Shown here: one piece after another, positions 42,126 to 50,637 of the stretch
How the letters are laid out: each line of letters opens with the position of its first letter
Numbering within the stretch: position 1 is the stretch's first letter
From: an uncultured Clostridia bacterium
GTDB lineage: Bacteria; Bacillota; Clostridia; Lachnospirales; Lachnospiraceae
Direction: 5' to 3'
Assembly (NCBI GenBank): GCA_947303805.1
Contig: CAMYZE010000001.1
Span: 362,512-426,511, forward strand
Length of the DNA: 64,000 bases
Position numbers and translations under genes: made by a program
The notes under the pieces: generated by a model
Databases searched by the model: none
Seen by the model: the letters and a program-made list of their open reading frames with translations, nothing else
What the model was told of the DNA's origin: nothing

Positions 42126-43757
42126 ATGATATATGTGTATATCACAAAAGAATTAAAACCATTTGAGACAGACATAAGAGATTTATGCCTGGCCTTTTTC
42201 ACATTGCAAAAAATTACCTATTTTTTTGAAGATAATGCAAATACCGTTGGGGTAAATACCGTAGGGGCGAGCTATGCGAGCCCGGATATTTTTGTAAAAG
42301 ATTATTATAATGGAACTTTTGACGCCGACCGCCTTACAATTAAAAGTGAAGTGAAAAGGCAATTATATAATTATTTAAGTAAACTCACAGGTAAGAAACT
42401 TTTGTGGGGGACACTTACTGGTATAAGACCTGTAAATATAGTCACAAGCATATTGGAAGAGCGGGCTCGTGAAACTCGCCCATACGATGAGGAGCGGGCT
42501 CGTGAAACTCGCCTATACGATGAGGAGCGGGCTGGCTTAGGTGAACCCGTAGTCGCGAGTTTAACGAGCGACAAGAGTATTAATGATGTCATGGGACTTA
42601 GTCCAATAACCGAAATTGATCACCCAATATATAAAGAAAATGAGTCAATAAAAGAATGTTTAAAAAAAGAGTATTATATAAGCGATGAAAAAGCATATGA
42701 ACTTATAAAAATTGCGAGAAATGAAATTAAAATACTTGATAGACCAGAAGTAAAAAATTACAAAGATAGTTACAGTGTGTATGTAGGTGTGCCATTTTGT
42801 AAAAGCACATGTCTATACTGCTCATTTACTTCATTTAACATAGAAAAGTTTGGGAAGTATGTTGATAGATATTTAGAAACTTTGGAAAAAGATTTTAGTA
42901 GTAGAATTGGAAACATAAGGGGCTCGCTCATACATGAAAATAAGTTGCGCCCACTCACACTTTATATAGGTGGTGGGACACCTACATCACTTAACGAAGA
43001 AGCATTTGAGAGATTACTTTCAATAATAGATAAGTATGTTGATAGAAGTAATTGTGTTGAGTATACTGTTGAAGCGGGAAGAGCTGATACGATTACAAGA
43101 GAAAAACTTTTGATTATGAAAAGGCATGGGGTCAGTCGAATTTCAATAAATCCTCAAAGTTTTAATCAAAAGACTTTGGATTTAATAGGCAGAAAACATA
43201 CAGTTAAAGATGCGGTTGAAAAGTTTAAACTTGCGAGAGACTTAGGTTTTGACAATATCAATATGGATATAATTTTGGGTTTGCCAAATGAACATTTATT
43301 TGATGTTTTGAAGACTTTAAATGGAATTAGAAAACTCAAACCTGATTCATTCACAGTTCATTCACTTGCACTAAAAAGAGCAGCAAGGCTTAACTTTGAG
43401 CTTGATGAGTGGACGAAGAATTATTACCTGGCTGGAGTGGTAGCGAGAGAGAAAGAAGGTAAGAGAGAAATTGATAAGATGTTTAGATGGAGCGAGCGAC
43501 TTGCGGAACACTTGAAACTTAAACCTTATTATTTGTATAGGCAGAAAAATATTGCAGGTAATCTTGAAAATGTTGGTTATGCTAAAGAAGGAAAAGAGTG
43601 TATCTATAATATAATGATGATGAGTGAAAGACATAGCGTGTATGGTTTTGGGACAGCGACGACTAAAGAGGTATTTTATGAAAATGGCGGCAAGAGAATT
43701 GAAAGTGAGGAAGGTTATAAGTCAGTAATTGATTACTGCGAAAGAGTTGGTGTCTAA
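42126..43757 (+). CDS. hemZ: HemZ, coproporphyrinogen dehydrogenase-like radical SAM enzyme
   Basis: This 543-residue protein has a radical-SAM core with VGVPFCKSTCLYCSF (three Cys near residues 224-231), YIGGGTPTSL, and ISINPQSFNQKTLDLIGR, matching HemZ. It probably oxidises coproporphyrinogen III without oxygen or acts as a haem chaperone. The N-terminal domain is extended by in-frame palindromic elements: VGASYASP (residues 46-53), then two 11-residue repeats ERARETRPYDE and ERARETRLYDE and a third decayed unit (about residues 112-140). Starts elsewhere in the frame are upstream of the -10 box, so ATG 42126 is used. Confidence 0.88.
   Translation: MIYVYITKELKPFETDIRDLCLAFFTLQKITYFFEDNANTVGVNTVGASYASPDIFVKDYYNGTFDADRLTIKSEVKRQLYNYLSKLTGKKLLWGTLTGIRPVNIVTSILEERARETRPYDEERARETRLYDEERAGLGEPVVASLTSDKSINDVMGLSPITEIDHPIYKENESIKECLKKEYYISDEKAYELIKIARNEIKILDRPEVKNYKDSYSVYVGVPFCKSTCLYCSFTSFNIEKFGKYVDRYLETLEKDFSSRIGNIRGSLIHENKLRPLTLYIGGGTPTSLNEEAFERLLSIIDKYVDRSNCVEYTVEAGRADTITREKLLIMKRHGVSRISINPQSFNQKTLDLIGRKHTVKDAVEKFKLARDLGFDNINMDIILGLPNEHLFDVLKTLNGIRKLKPDSFTVHSLALKRAARLNFELDEWTKNYYLAGVVAREKEGKREIDKMFRWSERLAEHLKLKPYYLYRQKNIAGNLENVGYAKEGKECIYNIMMMSERHSVYGFGTATTKEVFYENGGKRIESEEGYKSVIDYCERVGV
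42261..42285 (+). repeat. GTAGGGGC palindrome, copy F, in hemZ
   Basis: Core GGGC-GA-GC-TAT-GC-GA-GCCC in forward orientation, read in frame as VGASYASP. The 11 bases before it (ACCGTTGGGGT) look like a partial duplicate of the element head. Confidence 0.85.
42461..42547 (+). repeat. GTAGGGGC palindrome, copies G1 and G2 plus a decayed unit, in hemZ
   Basis: Two reverse-oriented copies of core GGGCTCGTGAAACTCGCC start at 42463 and 42496 with a 33-bp period (11 codons), and a third degenerate unit follows. They encode the ARETRPY repeats. Confidence 0.85.
42552..42572 (+). repeat. GA/GA palindrome, copy H, in hemZ
   Basis: GTCGC-GA-GTTTAAC-GA-GCGAC, preceded by GTA. The outer stem sequence differs from other copies but the internal GA/GA architecture is the same. 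Confidence 0.7.
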
Positions 43758-43764
43758 AAAGACC

Positions 43765-43793
43765 TTAACAATTACAAATTACTATGGTATAAT
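43765..43793 (+). promoter_or_regulatory. Promoter of the small membrane protein pair
   Basis: TTAACA (43765-43770), a 17-nt spacer and TATAAT (43788-43793), about 20 nt upstream of ATG 43817. Confidence 0.65.
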
Positions 43794-43816
43794 ATAAAGA
43801 ATTAAAGAGAGATAGT

Positions 43817-43957
43817 ATGAAGAAGAAAAAGAAGTTAGGGAAATCAATTGACATAGAAGAATTAAAGGGTATAATAATTGACGTTATTCAGTTTATTGGG
43901 TCAATTGCGTCAATTGTAAGTGTAATATTGTACTTTGTCGAAAGAATGCAAAGATAG
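43817..43957 (+). CDS. Small single-helix membrane protein, 46 residues
   Basis: The frame starts at ATG 43817 with a lysine-rich head (MKKKKKLGKS), then an amphipathic to hydrophobic helix (IIIDVIQFIGSIASIVSVILYFV) given here as residues 19-41, and ends in ERMQR. A promoter and the 12-nt gap to the next small gene support it. It resembles small holin-like or membrane-active peptides in form; function is unknown. Confidence 0.5.
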   Translation: MKKKKKLGKSIDIEELKGIIIDVIQFIGSIASIVSVILYFVERMQR

Positions 43958-43969
43958 TGGGGGTGTAGT

Positions 43970-44152
43970 ATGAGAAAGAAATTATTAGATGAAATATGTG
44001 TATGTGTAATTTCAGTATTAAATTTATATAATATAGTTGTAACGACAGATTCAAGATTGAGAATCGTATCGGTTATCATCGCAATAATTTGTCTCTTTTA
44101 TTATTATAATGATTTTGTGATTTCAAAAACAGATAGAAAGATGATAAGGTAG
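43970..44152 (+). CDS. Small two-helix membrane protein, 60 residues
   Basis: ATG 43970 follows GGGGGTG. Two hydrophobic segments (about residues 8-24 and 31-47) are linked by TTDSRLR, with basic tail TDRKMIR. I do not recognise it. It is probably cotranscribed with the 46-residue membrane protein upstream and ends before a terminator. Confidence 0.5.
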   Translation: MRKKLLDEICVCVISVLNLYNIVVTTDSRLRIVSVIIAIICLFYYYNDFVISKTDRKMIR

Positions 44153-44178
44153 CTATCTAGTATTTTGGAGATTTAAAT

Positions 44179-44202
44179 GAGAAGCAATGCTTCTCTTTTT
44201 TT
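44179..44202 (+). terminator. Terminator after the small membrane genes
   Basis: GAGAAGC, loop AAT, GCTTCTC, then a T-run. Confidence 0.85.
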
Positions 44203-44240
44203 AACCTAAAGTATTAAGATATTCTTGTGAAGAGGAGATT

Positions 44241-46649
44241 ATGGAAAAGAAGAATTATATTTGGATAGTAGTTATTGTAATATTGTTTTACTTTACTTTT
44301 TTACGCTCGTGTGGTGTTAACACGCTAATAGAAAACGGCATCAATAGGTTGAAAGCAGAGAGTAAAATAGATAAAAGACATGCTGAAGAATTATTAAAAA
44401 GTGATTTAGAAACTGTTTTTGGAAAAGAGTACGATAAAATTGTTAAGTACAAGTACAATGGACTAATCGTTTATATACCTAGAGGGTCATCTGGACCAAT
44501 TCCAGATTTTTCTATAAAATTATCTGACATAACAAGAATAAGAAAAAAAGAATATCGTGGATACAAGTATTATGTATATACAAGTTTTTTAGATAATCCC
44601 ATAACATTTAATTATTCATGGAATGCTGAGAAGGACAGATTAGCAAAAGCCAGTGAAACTTATGCGCTTTTTGGCATTGGCAAGGAAGCCTCTGATAAAT
44701 TTATAGAATTTTATTTAAATAAAATAGGATTTGATGTGGAAAATATTAGAAGCGCAGGAATCTACATTGATACAAATGATTTGAATTTTGATAAAGTGAA
44801 TTTGGAAAAATATGATGATGAACATATTTTTGAAAGTTTAAAGGTGTCTATCGTGGACAAAATTATTTATAAAGATGGCGATTTAGATATAAATGATGTG
44901 AAAAATAAGTTAGATAGTTTGTCTACGGCTATTTCAAATCTATACAATAATGTAGATAATAATTATGTAGGTTATAATATACAATTTGGAGAGAGGGGCG
45001 AATCCAATGGGTGGAGCCCACTAACAGCATATGCTGAGACTATTGATGAAAATTATGTATATTTTAAAATACAGGGAAAGGGTGTACAAGAGGATGAATT
45101 ATATAGACTTGATTATGATGGGGTTCATAACAATAAGTATATTAATAAAATTAATTTTAAAAGGGTAATTAATGATTTCTTAGATAAATCAAATAATGAT
45201 TATAATAAATTACCGATTGATGACATGGTAAAAATTAATAGGGATAAGTACTTATCCGAGTTGAAAGACGGTATTTTGGAGGTTGTTAGTTATAGGTCTA
45301 ATTATTATGATAATAAGATTAGCTTTCTACTAAAATATAATAACAGTATAGAGTTATTGGAGTATTCTTTCGCGTTGAGCGATAATGATTATATTAATGA
45401 TTTAAAAGTTGATAATAGAATTATGCTTGTAGAAAATGGGGCAAATGAGTTTGATAATTTTTATGGAATAAAAGAAGACTTATGGAAGAATATTTTTGTT
45501 CTTTGCAACCCCCAGTTCATGAGCGACGATATGATATTAAGTGTTACTGATAGTTTTTATAAAAACAATATAGACTTTTTTGAAGATGCTAAATCAATAT
45601 TTACCAAGGATACATATGTAGATAAATATAAAAATAAAATTTATTTATTGAAAGGTGATGATGTATATGAATATGATTATAATTTAGAAATCGCCAACAA
45701 TTTTTTAATAAATGATATAAAATTTATTTACTATAGGAAATATGAAAATATTTCAAAACATAATTATGAAAATATTACAAATTTGGTACAACAATATTTG
45801 ACAAAACGAAAAAGGTATAAACTTTCAAGTGACTTATTAAACTTGATAAGAGAAGGCTTTGATGAGTTTAAAGATGTAGGTGGAATTAAAAAAGATAGTC
45901 GTTCAATATATAGTTATATGAATAAATCAATAAGTGAAGAGGAGAAAATGAAGAATGAGATTGATGGATATCTCCATTCTGCACCTTATTCAAGTAATAT
46001 TTATGATAAAGATAGTAATCACTCAAGGCCGATCTTTAATAAATATGGAGTTATCAATGTTTTGAAAGATTGTGGGTTGGGTGATGAGTTTAACTTAAGT
46101 AATGGAAGAAGTAGTGATTTAAATTTTATCGTTGTAAAAAAGGAAATGAATAAAGTATTGCTACTAGCAGATTTTGTATGGCCGCTTACTAATAGACAAG
46201 GGAGTGGAATGACTATAAATTATGAGTATAGTAACATAAGATCAAACTTAAATAGTTTAAAAAAATCATTGCCAGAAGAAATTGTAAATAATTTAGTAGA
46301 GACTAAACTTGATAATCATAGTGACAATAAATATGGTATAAACCTCGGCAATGATACTAATGATAAAATTTTTATATTGAGTGTCGATGAGATGACACAA
46401 ATAAAAAAAGAATGTGATTTCATAAATGACTGGACTAAGATTCATACTGGGCAAAAATTATTTTCGCCGCATATTTTAAGAACTGCTGGGAGAGATAAAA
46501 CGACATATGCGTTTACGAAAATAATTGAGTTAGATGATGGTAGTTATGATTCAGAGTATAGTTATGAGCCAAATGATTATGGGTCTGTTTTGCCAAGTGA
46601 GAAATTGACATTGGCAACTAGACCAGCGATGTGGGTAAAAATACCCTAA
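44241..46649 (+). CDS. Membrane-anchored protein with DUF6273-like C-terminus
   Basis: The 802-residue protein has an N-terminal membrane helix (about residues 5-22) and a long extracellular region rich in Asn, Asp and Tyr. The last 140 residues (KIFILSVDEM, then PHILRTAGRDKTTYAF and ATRPAMWVKI) resemble DUF6273, a domain on clostridial surface proteins that resembles formylglycine-generating/lectin-like folds. The middle is unassigned. It is followed after 9 nt by the ABC-F gene. Function unknown. Confidence 0.55.
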   Translation: MEKKNYIWIVVIVILFYFTFLRSCGVNTLIENGINRLKAESKIDKRHAEELLKSDLETVFGKEYDKIVKYKYNGLIVYIPRGSSGPIPDFSIKLSDITRIRKKEYRGYKYYVYTSFLDNPITFNYSWNAEKDRLAKASETYALFGIGKEASDKFIEFYLNKIGFDVENIRSAGIYIDTNDLNFDKVNLEKYDDEHIFESLKVSIVDKIIYKDGDLDINDVKNKLDSLSTAISNLYNNVDNNYVGYNIQFGERGESNGWSPLTAYAETIDENYVYFKIQGKGVQEDELYRLDYDGVHNNKYINKINFKRVINDFLDKSNNDYNKLPIDDMVKINRDKYLSELKDGILEVVSYRSNYYDNKISFLLKYNNSIELLEYSFALSDNDYINDLKVDNRIMLVENGANEFDNFYGIKEDLWKNIFVLCNPQFMSDDMILSVTDSFYKNNIDFFEDAKSIFTKDTYVDKYKNKIYLLKGDDVYEYDYNLEIANNFLINDIKFIYYRKYENISKHNYENITNLVQQYLTKRKRYKLSSDLLNLIREGFDEFKDVGGIKKDSRSIYSYMNKSISEEEKMKNEIDGYLHSAPYSSNIYDKDSNHSRPIFNKYGVINVLKDCGLGDEFNLSNGRSSDLNFIVVKKEMNKVLLLADFVWPLTNRQGSGMTINYEYSNIRSNLNSLKKSLPEEIVNNLVETKLDNHSDNKYGINLGNDTNDKIFILSVDEMTQIKKECDFINDWTKIHTGQKLFSPHILRTAGRDKTTYAFTKIIELDDGSYDSEYSYEPNDYGSVLPSEKLTLATRPAMWVKIP

Positions 46650-46658
46650 ACCAAGAAT

Positions 46659-48707
46659 ATGTTATATGAGATAAAAAATGGAACAGTATCACTTGGTGGA
46701 AATGAGATATTATCTCATTTTAATTTTCGTATGGTTGACAATGAGAAGATAGGAATTGTAGGAAGAAATGGTGCAGGGAAGACGACATTGCTAAAACTTA
46801 TGAATGGCGAGATAGAGCTTGATTATAATGATGATAATACAATGGGGGAGATTGTAAAGTCAAAAGATTTTAATCTGGGGTATCTGAGACAGCAACTTGC
46901 GGGCTCGCAGAGCTCGACCTTGCGAGAGACTACAACAGTTTATAGTTATTTATTGGAAGCATTTGGCAAGTTGATTGAGATGGAGCAGCGAATTGACAAA
47001 TTAACTGCTGAACTTGCTGATAATTATGATGAGAAAAAAGCGGTGGAGTTAAATACACTTATTGATACTTATAATTTTGAGGGCGGAAATATTTATATAA
47101 AAGAGCTAAAGACAGGATTTAAGAAGTTTGGTTTTAGTGAGAGCGATCTTGAAAGGCTGATAAATGAGTTTTCCGGAGGGCAGAGCACTAAGATATCGCT
47201 CTTAAAACTTTTACTTTCAAAACCAGATGTGCTCGTATTAGATGAGCCTACAAATCATCTTGATATAGAGGCGATTGAGTGGATGGAAAATTATTTGCAG
47301 AATTATAAAAAAAATATTGTAGTTGTGTCACACGATAGAATGTTTCTTGATAATATTTGCAATGTCATCTATGATGTGGAAAATAGAGACACGGTAAGAT
47401 ATGATGGCAACTACACTGACTTTGTGACGCAAAAAGAAATTAATTATCAACTAAAACTTGCAGAGTACAATAAAAATTTGAAAGAGATAGAAAGACTCAC
47501 TGCGCTTGCGGACAGATTTAGATATAAGGCGACCAAAGCGAAGATGGTGCAGTCAAAGGATAAGGTTATAGAAAAACTTGAAGCGAAGACTTTCAAGCCA
47601 ATTGAGGCAGACACGAAAACATTTCATGTGAAGATAGTTCCAAATAAAGCTGGTGGTAAAGAAGTTTTGAGGTGCACTGATTTGGCTGTTGGTTACACTA
47701 GGGGCTCGTATAACTCGCCCGTACAGGATGCCTCGCAGACGATAGCAAAAATTAATTTGGTAGTGAATAGGAAGGACAGGCTTGCTGTAATTGGTGCGAA
47801 TGGCACTGGCAAGTCAACCTTTATAAAAACCATTGTTGGAGTCTTGCCAAAAATTTCTGGTGAATATAGTTATGGTCATGAGATAGAGTATGAATATTTT
47901 GATCAAAGAATAGCAGAGAATAATTCTACCAAAACACTATTTGATGATTTCTCAGATGAGTTTCCTTCATATGCTAACACGGAGGTAAGAAATAGGCTTG
48001 GTAGATTTTTGTTTGGAGAGGAAGATATAAGTAAGAGGGTCTGTGATTTGTCAGGCGGTGAAAAGGTAAGGCTATGTCTTGCTAAAATATTTGAAAGAAA
48101 GCCAAATCTACTTATCCTCGATGAGCCGACGAACCATCTAGACATATTGGGGAAAGAGAGTTTGGAGGAGATAATTAGTAATTTTGAGGGGACGGTTATA
48201 TTTGTTTCGCATGATAGATATTTTGTAAAGAAAATTTCTAACAAGATTTTGTTGTTTGAAAAAGGGGCTCGTGAAACTCGCCCATATGAAGGGGAAGGGG
48301 CTCGTGAAACTCGCCCACAAGCAAGGGCTACGGTAAAGTTTTTTGAGTTTGGGTTTGCGGACTACGAAAAGTATGTAAAAGAAAAAGAAATAGCTGAAAT
48401 TCAAGAGGCTGCGGATACTAATGTAAATGTAAATAATACTTTAGATTTTGGCGAAAAAGAAACTCAGGGCAAAAAGAGCTATATAGAAAGTAAGCAAAGA
48501 AATAAGGACGATAAAAAGCTAAAAAAGTTGGAAGAAGAAATTGCAAAACTTGAAAGTGAATTAGAAAATCTCAATTTAAAACTACAGGATGGCAGTATAC
48601 AGAGCAATTTTGAAGAGCTTTCAGCTATTCAAAAAGAAATAGATGAGACAAATGAAGTTATAATGGAAAAATATGAAATGTGGGAAAAATTGCAAAATAA
48701 TATGTGA
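46659..48707 (+). CDS. ABC-F family ATPase with inserted palindromic elements
   Basis: This 682-residue protein has two ATPase domains without membrane segments: Walker A GRNGAGKTT and GANGTGKST, signatures FSGGQSTKI and LSGGEKVRL, Walker B LVLDEPTNHLD and LILDEPTNHLD, plus the inter-domain linker and a C-terminal coiled coil. ABC-F proteins act on ribosomes as translation factors or antibiotic protectors. Foreign-looking peptides encoded by palindromes occur after the first Q-loop (AGSQSSTLRE), before the second Walker A (RGSYNSPV) and before the C-terminal extension (GARETRPY twice). All are at loop positions. Confidence 0.9.
   Translation: MLYEIKNGTVSLGGNEILSHFNFRMVDNEKIGIVGRNGAGKTTLLKLMNGEIELDYNDDNTMGEIVKSKDFNLGYLRQQLAGSQSSTLRETTTVYSYLLEAFGKLIEMEQRIDKLTAELADNYDEKKAVELNTLIDTYNFEGGNIYIKELKTGFKKFGFSESDLERLINEFSGGQSTKISLLKLLLSKPDVLVLDEPTNHLDIEAIEWMENYLQNYKKNIVVVSHDRMFLDNICNVIYDVENRDTVRYDGNYTDFVTQKEINYQLKLAEYNKNLKEIERLTALADRFRYKATKAKMVQSKDKVIEKLEAKTFKPIEADTKTFHVKIVPNKAGGKEVLRCTDLAVGYTRGSYNSPVQDASQTIAKINLVVNRKDRLAVIGANGTGKSTFIKTIVGVLPKISGEYSYGHEIEYEYFDQRIAENNSTKTLFDDFSDEFPSYANTEVRNRLGRFLFGEEDISKRVCDLSGGEKVRLCLAKIFERKPNLLILDEPTNHLDILGKESLEEIISNFEGTVIFVSHDRYFVKKISNKILLFEKGARETRPYEGEGARETRPQARATVKFFEFGFADYEKYVKEKEIAEIQEAADTNVNVNNTLDFGEKETQGKKSYIESKQRNKDDKKLKKLEEEIAKLESELENLNLKLQDGSIQSNFEELSAIQKEIDETNEVIMEKYEMWEKLQNNM
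46900..46925 (+). repeat. GTAGGGGC palindrome, copy I, in the ABC-F gene
   Basis: Minus-strand core GGTC-GA-GC-TCT-GC-GA-GCCC; read in frame on the + strand as AGSQSSTLR. One arm is slightly decayed. Confidence 0.75.
47701..47724 (+). repeat. GTAGGGGC palindrome, copy J, in the ABC-F gene
   Basis: Minus-strand core GGGC-GA-GTTATAC-GA-GCCC; read in frame on the + strand as RGSYNSPV, just before the second Walker A. Confidence 0.85.
48264..48317 (+). repeat. GTAGGGGC palindrome, copies K1 and K2, in the ABC-F gene
   Basis: Two identical 19-bp cores, GGGCTCGTGAAACTCGCCC, start at 48265 and 48298 with the same 33-bp period as the array in hemZ, and encode GARETRP twice. Confidence 0.9.
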
Positions 48708-48770
48708 TTTATCTATATTATACAGTAAGAAAAATGTAATAAATTTAATATTTCAAAGAGCAAAAAAATC

Positions 48771-48798
48771 TTGACAAAACAGGCAAAAATAGTATAAT
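48771..48798 (+). promoter_or_regulatory. Strong promoter of the small secreted protein gene
   Basis: TTGACA (48771-48776), a 16-nt spacer and TATAAT (48793-48798): both boxes match consensus. AGGAGG lies before the start at 48830. Confidence 0.8.
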
Positions 48799-48829
48799 TA
48801 TTAGTAACAATTCATATAGGAGGAATAGT

Positions 48830-49408
48830 ATGAAGAAGAGAATAATAAGCTTAGTATTAGCTTTGACATTCGTATTTGCATCAGTTCTTTCTACTAATGC
48901 AGCTTCTTTCTCACAAGGTGCTACAGTTGGAACTATAACAACAAAGAACCCAACTGCTATATCTTATAAGGATGTAAGCCGTCTTGCAGACATTGCAACT
49001 AATGTTCGTGGAAAGCAAGCTAGAGTAGTAAATGCAACTAGATACAATGGTAGTAACACTGTTTGGATCGCTAGACTTAACTTCGGTGAGGGTGGTGACC
49101 AATGTGCAGCAGATTTCGTTCTTAACGTTTACCCATATTCTTGGGATTCTGAGCGTTTAACTGTTACATCATTACCATTTGCAAATGCTGAAGAGGGTAC
49201 TGCTAAGTTTGGTCCATGTTGGTATTATTTCGGATTATTCGACGACGCTACACATCAATCATGTGGATTTGCTGTTGCTGAAAGAATCAAGAGATGGCCA
49301 GATTGGGCTGATATGTCATTCTCAGGTGTAACATACAGAGGCGTTGCTTATAACGGTTCTTACACTGAGCCTAATGATCAAGCTTTCATTGAGAAGCACA
49401 TTCAATAA
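48830..49408 (+). CDS. Secreted protein of unknown function, highly expressed
   Basis: This 192-residue protein has a clear signal peptide (about residues 1-25, cleavage after STNAA). The mature part is soluble, rich in aromatic residues and with three Cys (GGDQCAAD, FGPCWYY, HQSCGFA). I do not recognise the family. A consensus promoter, AGGAGG, a strong terminator and C- and T-ending codons less common in neighbouring genes all suggest high expression. It stands alone as a monocistron. Confidence 0.75.
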   Translation: MKKRIISLVLALTFVFASVLSTNAASFSQGATVGTITTKNPTAISYKDVSRLADIATNVRGKQARVVNATRYNGSNTVWIARLNFGEGGDQCAADFVLNVYPYSWDSERLTVTSLPFANAEEGTAKFGPCWYYFGLFDDATHQSCGFAVAERIKRWPDWADMSFSGVTYRGVAYNGSYTEPNDQAFIEKHIQ

Positions 49409-49429
49409 TTAATTATTATGTGAAAAAAG

Positions 49430-49460
49430 AAAGTCCATGCGTACGCGATGGACTTTTTTT
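49430..49460 (+). terminator. Strong intrinsic terminator
   Basis: The 9-bp stem AAAGTCCAT / ATGGACTTT has a GCGTACGCG loop that can itself pair, followed by a T-run. Confidence 0.92.
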
Positions 49461-49486
49461 GTACGCAAAAATATAGATAAGAGGAA

Positions 49487-50560
49487 ATGGAAATAAATAA
49501 ATTGTTGAAAAAATGTTATTATTTTTGCTTTGTAGTAGTGATTTTTATTTTTTTTGCTTGCAAAAATCAAGGAGAAAGCATTTTGACAATTGATGAAGTA
49601 GAAAGTTTCGAAGCTGAGTCACCATTTGTAGAAGATAAACCTATGATAAATGAACTCGGTGACATACCGATAATGATGTACCATGGAATTGAAAACATAG
49701 CTTCGGATGAAACTCAGTTTGTTGGAGGGAATGTCGATAAGGACGGCTATAATAGGACAGCGGAGGCCTTTAGAAAAGATTTGGATTTTTACTACAAGTC
49801 AGGGTATAGAATGATAAGGCTTAGTGATTATGTCGACGGGAAAATTGATTGTGAAGAAGGCAAAAGTCCTATAGTTCTGACATTTGACGATGGAAACACA
49901 AATAATATTTTAATTAAAGGATTTGATGAGAATGGAGAAATTATTATAGATGAAAATTCGGCTGTAGGAATACTTGAAGAATACAAAAAGAAGTATAGTG
50001 ACTTCAATGTGACGGCAACATTTTTTATAACGAAGAAACTATTTAGACAAGATGGCAATAGAAAAATTATGAAGTGGTTGATTGCACATGGCTATGACAT
50101 AGGTAATCACACCTATGAACATGTAAATTTATCTAAAAAAGATATTGCATTTGCACAGTATGATGTTGCCATGCAGTACGAAATACTTAATAGCATAATC
50201 GGAACTAAGTTTGTAAATATAGTTGCCTTACCTCTTGGGCAACCAAATACATTTGAAAATCCGATAACTCAATCTCTATATGAATTTGAATTAAATGGCA
50301 AAACTTATATCACAAAGGCTCTTATGAAGGTCGGTTGGAAGCCAGAAAGGTCTCCATTTCATAAGTCCGCAAATGTGAAGTATTTGATGAGAGTAAGGGC
50401 TTATGATTCAAATGGTGAGGAATTTGACTTGTCAAATACATTTAAGGAACTTGAGAAAAATAGATATGTGTCAGATGGGGATACTGAGAAGATAACTATA
50501 AAAGCTACTGATAAAAATAAACTAGGTAATACATATGGGTTGACGGTGGAAATAAAATAA
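49487..50560 (+). CDS. Polysaccharide deacetylase (NodB) lipoprotein
   Basis: The 357-residue protein has a lipoprotein signal (FFACKN, Cys near residue 24) and a NodB domain. PIMMYHGIE opens it, VLTFDDGN supplies the metal-binding D pair, and GNHTYEHVNL supplies the two His. It probably deacetylates peptidoglycan or another surface polysaccharide at the cell envelope. The ribosome-binding site GAGGA is only 1-2 nt from ATG 49487, so TTG codons at 49502 or 49505 are possible alternative starts. Confidence 0.85.
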   Translation: MEINKLLKKCYYFCFVVVIFIFFACKNQGESILTIDEVESFEAESPFVEDKPMINELGDIPIMMYHGIENIASDETQFVGGNVDKDGYNRTAEAFRKDLDFYYKSGYRMIRLSDYVDGKIDCEEGKSPIVLTFDDGNTNNILIKGFDENGEIIIDENSAVGILEEYKKKYSDFNVTATFFITKKLFRQDGNRKIMKWLIAHGYDIGNHTYEHVNLSKKDIAFAQYDVAMQYEILNSIIGTKFVNIVALPLGQPNTFENPITQSLYEFELNGKTYITKALMKVGWKPERSPFHKSANVKYLMRVRAYDSNGEEFDLSNTFKELEKNRYVSDGDTEKITIKATDKNKLGNTYGLTVEIK

Positions 50561-50637
50561 TATTTGCAAAAGCTAAGGTTTAAAAAGGATAAGTAGCGTA
50601 AAAATATTAGATGTGATATAATTTGTGGTATTGTGTT

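Noticed and set aside
42917..42951. Possible further palindrome copy in hemZ (GGGCTCGCTC ... GCGCCC)
   Set aside because: The two ends are 20 bp further apart than in other copies and the inner part does not pair; could be chance or a very decayed copy.
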